The notes beneath the pieces are model-generated. The model saw only the letters and a program-made list of their open reading frames with translations. It had not been told where the DNA came from and made no database searches. From BM520 sp964594665 (GTDB lineage Bacteria > Bacteroidota > Bacteroidia > Bacteroidales > BM520): DNA of 20,416 nt. This document shows positions 14,559 to 20,416 of this stretch, piece after piece (within the stretch, counting starts at the first letter, position 1; each line of letters begins with the position of its first letter). The DNA lies in NCBI GenBank assembly GCA_964594665.1, contig CAZQNY010000052.1, forward strand, positions 1 to 20,416. Reading direction: 5' to 3'. The position numbers were made by a program, and so were the translations under genes.

Positions 14559-15728
14559 TCATTGCAACCTCTCCCCGTAAAACCTGCAAACACGTGAGAA
14601 TACAGCCTCCAGGTCTTGTGCAACCATGGCAGAGGCATTGCAAACGGCAGGAAACGGGTTCTCATGCGTATAATCCCTGTCGAAATCCATCTCATCAACC
14701 CTGATATTGATATCGCGATAGGCTCCCTGTAAAGTGTTGATAACCTCAAACGACGGGATAACCTCATCTTTTTTCAATGTAATGGCATAGATCTCTTTTT
14801 CGTGCCTTCGTAAAAGCTCTTCCCTGAATGCACGCATCTTACGATAATCGAGCATGGAATAAAATATCAGTCCTTCAGGATGGTCCTCATGGATATAATG
14901 GTTCAGCAAAGCTTCTTTTACCAAAATTTTGTCGAGATGTTCAACTAAAAAAGAATAGAGTGCAACATTGGCTTCGCTGTCGAGGATAAACTTCGATACC
15001 GGCGACAAGCGGTTGAAGGTGGCACCACTGCAAAAAAGACAAATCCTGGAACTGTCAAAATAACCTTTATGGTTGGTGAATTTAAGTATCTGAGCCAGAA
15101 ACCCTCCTATTGAGTAGGCAAAAAAGTCGAAACAGAAATTTTTATCGATAAAGGGATGTCTGCCGTCTTTGCACTCTTCAATAAGTTGTATCACATCGTA
15201 GTACGACTGCAGCCCAGACCAGATAAACCGCTGCGGCATGGAGTGCAGCCTCATGCTGATCGCCACATTCGACAGGGTTGAGTCGACAATGTTGGGGTAG
15301 CGTTGTTTCCTGTTTTCGCTCAGCCTGTACATTGCTCTTTTATCGCTCCAGCCTGCCGGGGCACGCTGCATATGAAATGCGATGGGAAATAATATTACGC
15401 TTTTACCAGTCCCCTTGCAGATGGCCTCCGCCCAGGGAAGATATTTGTCCCAGTGTTTTTCGTTAAATCCATGAAATAAAAACACAACATCTTTTGTGCT
15501 TTTCGTTCCTGCAGGGGTCAGTATCCGGTAACTAAAACGCTTGTTCTCCTCTACTTCTATGTCTTTGATATGTACATTATCTTTAATGGTCCCGACTTCT
15601 GTGTAGATAGAATATTTATGTTTAAGATCCAGATCGTGTTTCCTGCAGTGGTAGTCAATAACACCGGGAAGAATACTGTATGCCTCCGATTCAAATGAAA
15701 ATTCCTTTTCTTCCAATGTATCTGTCAT
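14559..15728 (-). CDS. Alpha/beta-hydrolase fold protein, DUF6051-type
   Basis: A 389-residue cytoplasmic protein with no signal peptide, resembling the DUF6051 family of Bacteroidota as far as memory allows. The hydrolase core begins at about 80: VVFLFHGFNEKHWDKYLPWA holds the oxyanion HGF (86-88), then SVILFPIAFHMQRAP (110-124). The nucleophile elbow is FAYSIGG with Ser206, a variant of GxSxG. Candidate triad partners are Asp321 in KKDEVIP and His355 in YTHENPFP. The N-terminal 75 residues are a small beta-rich region. The substrate is unknown. It lies alone between the toxin-antitoxin unit and a long repeat-filled spacer, with no operon partner. No clear promoter box was found upstream. 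Confidence 0.78.
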   Translation of the reverse strand: MTDTLEEKEFSFESEAYSILPGVIDYHCRKHDLDLKHKYSIYTEVGTIKDNVHIKDIEVEENKRFSYRILTPAGTKSTKDVVFLFHGFNEKHWDKYLPWAEAICKGTGKSVILFPIAFHMQRAPAGWSDKRAMYRLSENRKQRYPNIVDSTLSNVAISMRLHSMPQRFIWSGLQSYYDVIQLIEECKDGRHPFIDKNFCFDFFAYSIGGFLAQILKFTNHKGYFDSSRICLFCSGATFNRLSPVSKFILDSEANVALYSFLVEHLDKILVKEALLNHYIHEDHPEGLIFYSMLDYRKMRAFREELLRRHEKEIYAITLKKDEVIPSFEVINTLQGAYRDINIRVDEMDFDRDYTHENPFPAVCNASAMVAQDLEAVFSRVCRFYGERLQ

Positions 15729-15851
15729 GATTTTCGGTTTTATCCATAATAACTTATTTTATGATTCTGATATTGTTGGATAATAATTAAAATCCATAAT
15801 TAGAAGTGTCACTGCTCAACAGTTCAAAAACATCCCCCTTACTTCCATCGC

Positions 15852-15895
15852 TGAGATCGCTTCCATCGATGGCTATCGGTGGCAGTCGCGATGAC
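15852..15895 (-). repeat. Extragenic repeat family 2, copy 1 (inverted)
   Basis: Read on the minus strand it runs GTCATCGCGA, a middle part with TGCCACCGATAGCCATC, then GGAAGCGATCTCA. The 17-base middle is a perfect reverse complement match to 16110-16126, and the ends match the copy at 16037-16070. Confidence 0.7.
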
Positions 15896-16036
15896 GCCCC
15901 CTCATCGTTCATCTGACGGGAACGCTACCTCGCAAACACCAACCTTACAGGTCCTGCGGACGCTGTCAGGTCTTCCCTCTGCGACGACCTCTCAAAAGAG
16001 GGCTTCAGTCCTCTGAAAATGAACGCATTACAGCGA

Positions 16037-16070
16037 GTCATCGCGAGGAGCTTGCGACGAAGCGACCTCA
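16037..16070 (+). repeat. Extragenic repeat family 2, copy 2
   Basis: GTCATCGCGAGGAGCTTGCG, then ACGAAGCGACCTCA. TCGC and GCGA pair around GAGGAGCTT. It resembles the TCATTGCGAGGAGC...GAAGCAATCTC repeat seen between genes in many Gram-negative genomes (from memory, not searched). Confidence 0.7.
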
Positions 16071-16093
16071 GTATTAATACCTTGACAACATCT

Positions 16094-16143
16094 GTCATTG
16101 GCAGGAGCTTGCCACCGATAGCCATCCGGTGGAAGCGACCTCA
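16094..16143 (+). repeat. Extragenic repeat family 2, copy 3
   Basis: GTCATTGGCAGGAGCTTGCC, then ACCGATAGCCATCCGGT and GGAAGCGACCTCA. The first hairpin is now TGGCA/TGCCA instead of the TCGC/GCGA of copy 2, a matched change on both arms. The part from 16110 on matches copy 1 in inverted orientation. Confidence 0.7.
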
Positions 16144-16263
16144 TCATCGCTATCATTCCAGACCTGACAGGAGAAAAATACCTGTCAGGTCGTACCGGTG
16201 GAAGCGACCTCAACATCGCTATCATTCAAGACCCGACAGGAGAAAAATACCTGTCGGGTCACT
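16126..16263. repeat. Two tandem 69-base units with long hairpins
   Basis: Units start with CCGGTGGAAGCGACCTCA at 16126 and 16195. Each holds a perfect 11-base stem with loop AGAAAAATA: GACCTGACAGG/CCTGTCAGGTC (16161-16191) and GACCCGACAGG/CCTGTCGGGTC (16230-16260). The one arm difference is compensated in the other arm. CCTGATGAAGCAACCCC directly after looks like the start of a third, broken unit. There is no T run, so ordinary terminators are unlikely. Confidence 0.85.
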
Positions 16264-16333
16264 CCTGATGAAGCAACCCCACGCATCCATTGTAAAAACC
16301 TCCCCCATACAAAGCATCCTATGTTTTTATTTA

Positions 16334-16341
16334 TACCTTTG
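16334..16341 (+). promoter_or_regulatory. -7 box before the small His/Cys-rich protein gene
   Basis: TACCTTTG is a perfect TAnnTTTG match, 31 bases before the GTG start at 16373. It probably drives both that gene and the TonB receptor gene. Confidence 0.6.
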
Positions 16342-16372
16342 ACGGAAATTTTAATGCAAACAGTGTTTCCCG

Positions 16373-16690
16373 GTGGAACAAAGAAGAATTAAGATAGCAT
16401 TCCTGCTTCTGGTTGTCTTTACCTCTCCCTTTTTGGTAAAGGCTACTCACTTTCTTTATGTCCATCACGGTCACCATAAATGCATATTTTCTGAAGAGAC
16501 AGTACTCGTTGAGAAACATAAAAAATGCCCTATCTGTGCATTTGATTATGCAGTGCATCAAAAAAATGACCCTCAACATGTCCCTGCTCAACATGAGATT
16601 ATTGCGGATCTTTATACTGTCACCTCACCGAAAAGTGTAGCCGCCGTACCTGTTTTCTCTTTTCATCTGCGTGCCCCTCCATCTGTTTAG
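16373..16690 (+). CDS. Small exported His/Cys-rich protein, possibly metal-binding
   Basis: 105 residues, GTG start; an in-frame stop at 16352 rules out a longer form. A signal peptide spans about residues 1-24 (cut after FLVKA). The mature part has HHGHHKC (31-37) and KCPICAFDY (51-59), with ten His in the whole protein, and ends in FHLRAPPSV. A His cluster plus CxxC suggests binding of zinc, copper or a similar metal in the periplasm. Small proteins of this look, ending in RAPP, are often encoded just before TonB receptors in Bacteroidota (general recollection, not a search). The TonB receptor gene follows by 70 bases. Function is not established. Confidence 0.65.
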   Translation: MEQRRIKIAFLLLVVFTSPFLVKATHFLYVHHGHHKCIFSEETVLVEKHKKCPICAFDYAVHQKNDPQHVPAQHEIIADLYTVTSPKSVAAVPVFSFHLRAPPSV

Positions 16691-16728
16691 TTAATTGCCT
16701 AAACATTAGTTAAATAGATTTATATATA

Positions 16729-16744
16729 CCGGTTTTGCAACCGG
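16729..16744 (+). promoter_or_regulatory. Hairpin just before the TonB receptor start
   Basis: CCGGTT and AACCGG form a perfect 6-base stem with loop TTGC, ending 16 bases before the receptor ATG. TAGATTTA at 16715-16722 could be a -7 box, which would put the hairpin at the 5' end of the transcript. It could influence translation or RNA stability. Confidence 0.4.
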
Positions 16745-16760
16745 CCAAATAATATTATCC

Positions 16761-18986
16761 ATGAAAAAGATTTTTACATGGGTCATTGTTGCTGTGATAG
16801 CAATAATGAGCCCGTCATTATATGCCCGGAAAACTATTCAGGGCACCGTAAATGATATTACTAACAATCAGCCCATTCCGGAGGTTAATGTTTATTTGCC
16901 AGAACTAAACCACGGAACCGTTACCAATGAAAAGGGTGAATTTATCCTCAATAATTTACCTGACAGAGCACTGAAAGTGCAGTTCTCATATGTGGGATAC
17001 AAAACGATTATCGAAGTAATTGATGAAAAAACCACAGCTGCTGGATTTGATGTGCTGCTGGAACCCGCGGTATTACAGGCCGAAGAAGTGGTGATCTCCG
17101 GCGGAACCTATTCTACACAACATGAAAATGCGATAAAGATTGAGCTAATCACACCCAAAGAGCTCTCTTCTTCCGGCACCCCAACGCTTATGGAAGCGCT
17201 GTCATATGTCCCTGGTGTTGACATGATCGCGAAAGGTACCGGCGTAGCTAAACCGGTGATCAGAGGGCTCTCCATGACCAATGTTCTGATGCTTAACAAT
17301 GGTGTGAAGCTGGAGAATTTTCAGTTTTCAGAAAATCATCCCTATATCATTGATGAATTCGGTGTTGATCAGGTGGAAATTATCAAAGGACCTGCCTCGC
17401 TACTCTATGGCTCTGATGCTGTGGGTGGCGTAATCAATATGATTAAAGAAAAACCCGCTCCTGCCGGGGCGATAATCGGCGATTTTAATACACAATACCA
17501 TTCCAATACTTCCGGTGTGGTCTCTAACCTGGGTGTCCGTGGCAGTAGCGAGTCCTTTTTCTGGAACCTCCGCGCAGGCCAAAAGAGCCACATGGATTAT
17601 ACCGATGGTGATGGAGAATTTGTTCCCAATACCCGTTTTAATGAAACTTCTCTCAAAGCTGGTTTGGGCTTAAAGAAAAAAAATGGTCTCTTTCGGGTGT
17701 ATTACGATTATAACCAACCAAAACTCGGTATGAGCGTGGGTGCTGCATTGCCCTATGCAACAGAAAAAAGCAGAAAAAACGAGGTGTGGTATCAGGATCT
17801 TACAAATCATGTTATCTCCACACGCAATACACTCTTTTTGAGTGCTGTGAAACTGGATTTCAATGCCTCTTATCAGATGAATAACAGAGCACTTCAGACC
17901 GACACCACAACACCTGCATTTGAAATGGTGAATATGGATATGAATACCTTATCCTATGAGGTGAAGTCAACCTTTTCAAAAATCAATAACGGGGAAATTA
18001 TAGCCGGAGTACAGGGAGCTTTAAAAACAAATCGCAACAATGAAGCGCCCAATCATGTGATCCCCGATGCTGATGTGAACGATTTTGGGGTCTTTGCTTT
18101 GGCAATGAACACCTTCTTCGACCATTTGAAGACACAGCTTGGTGTTCGGTATGATTACCGTTCAATACAAACTGTTGAAGAGCCGGGTAAAGAGGCAATA
18201 GACACCGAGTTTGGTGATTTCAGTGCTTCCGGTGGAGCCACTTATCATTTTAATGATAAACTTTTACTTCGCGCAAATATCGCTTCTGCCTATCGTACTC
18301 CTAATATTGCTGAGTTGACGCAAAATGGAATGCACGGCGTGCGTTATGAACAGGGAAATGCTGATTTAACCTCACAACGTAGTTATGAAGGTGATCTGAG
18401 TGTACATTACCATTCAAATGTTGTGATGGCCGATATCTCAGTGTTTTATAACCGTATAAACGATTACATTTTCATTGCACCGACGGATGAATACACCACA
18501 TCCGGGGCATTGATATACCGCTATTCACAACATGATTCCCGTCTGTATGGTACCGAAGCAACCGTAAATGTATTGCCATTGGAATGGATGAACCTTCAGG
18601 CCACATATTCCTGGTTGGTAGGTGAATATGACGACGGAACGTATCTGCCGTTTATTCCCCAGAATAAGCTGCGTGCTGAAATGCGGCTTACAAAAGAGAA
18701 GCTTGGTGCATTGAACAAACCCTTCTTTAAACTTGGGTGCCTCTATGCATTTGAACAGGATAAACCCTCTGTATATGAAAGCACAACAGATTCATATACA
18801 TTGGTAAATGCCTGCATCGGTACTAATATTGCATGGAACAAGCAGACTATAACGGTTTCTGTTTTGGCCAACAATCTGTTGAATGAAACCTATATGGATC
18901 ACCTGTCTACGCTAAAAGGCATGGGATATAACAATATTGGACGGAATATTAGTTTGAATCTGACGATTCCGTTTGGGATTCGATAA
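16761..18986 (+). CDS. TonB-dependent outer-membrane receptor, possibly for a metal
   Basis: A 741-residue receptor with a signal peptide (cut after SLYA, about residue 22). A carboxypeptidase-like regulatory domain spans about 23-105 (IQGTVNDITNNQPIPEVNVY, then FSYVGYKT). The plug domain at about 120-230 has PVIRGLSMTNVLMLNNGVKL and VEIIKGPASLLYGSDAVGGV. A 22-strand barrel follows, ending in NISLNLTIPFGIR. The plug style (KPVIRGL, NGV, ENHPYIIDEF) recalls ZnuD-like zinc receptors more than the larger SusC glycan receptors, and no SusD gene follows. It needs TonB-ExbBD for energy, encoded elsewhere. The His/Cys-rich exported protein just upstream supports a metal substrate, but a siderophore or other ligand cannot be excluded. 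Confidence 0.9.
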   Translation: MKKIFTWVIVAVIAIMSPSLYARKTIQGTVNDITNNQPIPEVNVYLPELNHGTVTNEKGEFILNNLPDRALKVQFSYVGYKTIIEVIDEKTTAAGFDVLLEPAVLQAEEVVISGGTYSTQHENAIKIELITPKELSSSGTPTLMEALSYVPGVDMIAKGTGVAKPVIRGLSMTNVLMLNNGVKLENFQFSENHPYIIDEFGVDQVEIIKGPASLLYGSDAVGGVINMIKEKPAPAGAIIGDFNTQYHSNTSGVVSNLGVRGSSESFFWNLRAGQKSHMDYTDGDGEFVPNTRFNETSLKAGLGLKKKNGLFRVYYDYNQPKLGMSVGAALPYATEKSRKNEVWYQDLTNHVISTRNTLFLSAVKLDFNASYQMNNRALQTDTTTPAFEMVNMDMNTLSYEVKSTFSKINNGEIIAGVQGALKTNRNNEAPNHVIPDADVNDFGVFALAMNTFFDHLKTQLGVRYDYRSIQTVEEPGKEAIDTEFGDFSASGGATYHFNDKLLLRANIASAYRTPNIAELTQNGMHGVRYEQGNADLTSQRSYEGDLSVHYHSNVVMADISVFYNRINDYIFIAPTDEYTTSGALIYRYSQHDSRLYGTEATVNVLPLEWMNLQATYSWLVGEYDDGTYLPFIPQNKLRAEMRLTKEKLGALNKPFFKLGCLYAFEQDKPSVYESTTDSYTLVNACIGTNIAWNKQTITVSVLANNLLNETYMDHLSTLKGMGYNNIGRNISLNLTIPFGIR

Positions 18987-19050
18987 TATTTGTTTTGGGT
19001 ACGCAGTGTCGCTCGGTCTTTCAGCAGTGTTTCGCCGGGCATTTCATGTG

Positions 19051-19107
19051 AGAGCCTCACGGCGGTGGGTTTTACATAAATCAAGGGCCCCACCGCCGTG
19101 GGGCTCT
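19051..19107. repeat. REP-like copies F and G as an inverted pair
   Basis: Two copies of the CACCGCCGTG core in opposite orientation. Bases 19051-19069 and 19089-19107 pair over 19 positions with one G-T wobble and a 19-base loop. Each half can also fold alone: CTCAC/GTGGG at 19056-19069 and a 10-base stem at 19084-19107. It lies between the convergent TonB and glycoside hydrolase genes, so it may stop transcription from both sides. There is no T run. Confidence 0.8.
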
Positions 19108-19118
19108 ACTGTTTGGTC

Positions 19119-19164
19119 CTCTCCCGGTAGATTCACACCGCCGTGTGAATCTGAAACGATAGTT
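19119..19164 (+). repeat. REP-like palindromic repeat, copy H
   Basis: Identical over 46 bases to copy A at 11388-11433, with the perfect 9-base stem at 19130-19151. It lies 17 bases past the stop codon of the minus-strand glycoside hydrolase gene. Confidence 0.85.
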
Positions 19165-19180
19165 GAAGACTTGTGTTTTA

Positions 19181-20416
19181 TTACAACAACATTAATAAAT
19201 GCGCTGCCGTCCAGCTGAAGTGTTCTGCATTAAGACCTTCTCCTGTAACCGGATGATAGTTTTCACGTAGTGGTGATCCCGGCTCCAACATGCCCTCTGT
19301 ATTGTGCAACAGGTTGTGTCTTAGTAGGTTGTATTCCTCAGTGTATCCGTAACGTTTTAACCCTTCCAGCGCAAAACACGCCTGATCGATCCATACCGGG
19401 CCACGCCAGTAACCGCGCCGGGGATTAAACTCCGGATGCGAATAGGAGAGGGTGGGGAACGGAACTTTTGTGTTAAAATGTAAGGTGTCCATGATGATAT
19501 TTCGGACATGCTCCGCCTGCTCCTGCGTTGCAATGCCTGCCCACAAAGTGATCCAGGCCTCCGGACCGATAACCTCCACCGGCATCTCATTAGTTAAGTG
19601 GTAGTCGAAGAAGTAGCCTTGATCCTGATTGTAGAAACGTTCCTGAATAGCTGTTTTAAGCTCTGCTGCTTCGCTGAGGTATTTTTGCTGCTTATCTGTA
19701 TCTCCTAAAATTGATGCCATCGCCGCCAGATATTGCTTTTCTGCGAAAAGGTAGGCATTTAAGTCCACAGACTCCTGATCCAGTGACCAGGCTCCATCGT
19801 TATTTTTGAAGAGTGTTGCTTCATCAAACCTTACGGCATTGTCCATTCCGCTCTCCCAGGCTGCTGCGATGCGGGTGCCGTCGGTGGAACCGTATTCACA
19901 CAGTCCGTTTTTATTCTGGTCGCGGTCGTTGTACCACCAGGCATGATACTTTTCCAATTTTGGCATCATCTCTATAATAAAGGCAGTATCGTTTGTGGCT
20001 TTAAAAACTGCATCTATTGCCCACGCTGCCAAAGGAGGTTTTGTGTCACGCCAGTTATGCCTTTCTATCACGGTATCACGAAAGATACAGTCGGCTATCA
20101 TTCCGCGCTCATTCTGGTATGCAAACATGGCACGTATCTGATTCATTGCCAGCTCCGGCTCAAAGGTAGCCAGAGCCACAGCATGCTTCCAGGAGTCCCA
20201 TGCCCAAAATCCATGAAAACCACGGTAGGCATACGATGGAAACAGTCCGTCATATTGTAGTGCGCCTTGTGCTTTTCGCCAGTTGGAGATCAGTGTTCGG
20301 ATGCACTTGGCTGCCAGAAGCTGTTCTGTCTTTGTATGTTTTGAATATGGGGTTAAGTAGTTGTACCAACGTTCTTTATTGGCTGCAAGGTCTTCGGCTG
20401 CATTGTCAAAATTGAC
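19181..20416 (-). CDS. Glycoside hydrolase, GH63/MGH1-like, C-terminal part
   Basis: The frame is open to the window end, so the N-terminus is outside; 411 residues are visible. This is an (alpha/alpha)6-barrel glycosidase. Near the start is GLFPSYAYRGFHGFWAWDSW, with the likely general-acid Asp at about 74 of the fragment. Then come ERHNWRDTKPPLAAW, EYGSTDGTRIAAAWESGMDN, RRGYWRGPVWIDQ and the closing ENYHPVTGEGLNAEHFSW, where Glu385 or Glu393 may be the base. These match mannosylglycerate-hydrolase/GH63 alpha-glucosidase relatives, which release glucose or mannose from alpha-linked ends. Whether it has a signal peptide cannot be seen. The first possible internal start (GTG at 20179) is not real, since homology continues upstream of it. 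Confidence 0.85.
   Translation of the reverse strand, partial: VNFDNAAEDLAANKERWYNYLTPYSKHTKTEQLLAAKCIRTLISNWRKAQGALQYDGLFPSYAYRGFHGFWAWDSWKHAVALATFEPELAMNQIRAMFAYQNERGMIADCIFRDTVIERHNWRDTKPPLAAWAIDAVFKATNDTAFIIEMMPKLEKYHAWWYNDRDQNKNGLCEYGSTDGTRIAAAWESGMDNAVRFDEATLFKNNDGAWSLDQESVDLNAYLFAEKQYLAAMASILGDTDKQQKYLSEAAELKTAIQERFYNQDQGYFFDYHLTNEMPVEVIGPEAWITLWAGIATQEQAEHVRNIIMDTLHFNTKVPFPTLSYSHPEFNPRRGYWRGPVWIDQACFALEGLKRYGYTEEYNLLRHNLLHNTEGMLEPGSPLRENYHPVTGEGLNAEHFSWTAAHLLMLL

Larger units (their letters stand above)
15729..16333. other. Gene-free, repeat-packed spacer
   Basis: About 600 bases without a credible gene. After some 120 AT-rich bases it becomes a mosaic of hairpin-forming repeats, listed separately at 15852-15895, 16037-16070, 16094-16143 and 16126-16263. 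A worn remnant at about 15955-15979 (GGTCCTGCGGACGCTGTCAG) shares words with the hairpins at 16161 and 16230. Open frames across this stretch are translations of the repeats. Confidence 0.75.

Noticed and set aside
14566..14578. ACCTCTCCCCGTA resembling the CTCTCCCGGTA flank of the REP-like repeats
   Set aside because: It encodes the last residues of the DUF6051-type protein and has no palindrome next to it. Chance similarity is likely.
16019..16342. A 107-residue open frame rich in Arg, His and Pro
   Set aside because: It is the translation of the repeat mosaic. The internal protein repeat follows the 69-base DNA unit, and no promoter, signal or known motif is present.
19181..20179. Glycoside hydrolase as a complete 332-residue protein starting at GTG 20179
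   Set aside because: The frame stays open to the window end, and the family motif with the catalytic Asp lies upstream of this codon.

Overview
The window reads as chromosome from a member of the Bacteroidota. The signs are a secreted protein with a type IX secretion C-terminal signal, a SusC-like TonB receptor with an N-terminal carboxypeptidase-like domain, several TAnnTTTG-type -7 boxes a few tens of bases before start codons, few Shine-Dalgarno sequences, and a DUF6051-type hydrolase. No tRNA, rRNA, CRISPR array, integrase or transposase was seen. Both window ends cut through genes.

Bases 1-6250 form one tight plus-strand operon: thiolase (C-terminal part), NAD-type short-chain dehydrogenase, a KAS III-like protein, a sodium:solute symporter, an AMP-forming acyl-CoA ligase and a second KAS III-like protein. 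Gaps are 18 bases or less and the last three genes overlap. The two KAS III-like proteins keep the catalytic Cys but depart from the usual Cys-His-Asn triad in different ways. Bases 6424-9884 hold a lipoprotein, an outer-membrane beta-barrel and a lipid-anchored alpha/beta hydrolase. Read together, 1-9884 could be an ester or carboxylate utilisation locus: cross the outer membrane, hydrolyse, import with sodium, activate to CoA, then oxidise and cleave. This is an inference. The two KAS III-like proteins are the part known pathways do not explain.

Bases 9974-15728 are mixed: a helical protein of unknown function (+), then on the minus strand a secreted 14-repeat beta-propeller with a type IX sorting domain, a decayed toxin-antitoxin pair (HTH antitoxin intact, PIN toxin cut short at the promoter of the propeller gene) and a DUF6051-type alpha/beta hydrolase. 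Bases 15729-16333 have no gene and are packed with hairpin-forming repeats. Bases 16373-18986 hold a small exported His/Cys-rich protein and a TonB-dependent receptor, probably for a metal. From 19181 to the window end a GH63/MGH1-like glycoside hydrolase lies on the minus strand.

The most unusual non-coding signal is a family of short palindromes with the shared core CACCGCCGTG at 11399, 14368, 14433, 19056, 19084 and 19130. Their arms differ in sequence but still pair. Several copies have GTAG or GTAA at the 5' foot, as in REP elements mobilised by RAYT transposases. A second, unrelated set of covarying hairpin repeats fills 15852-16275.
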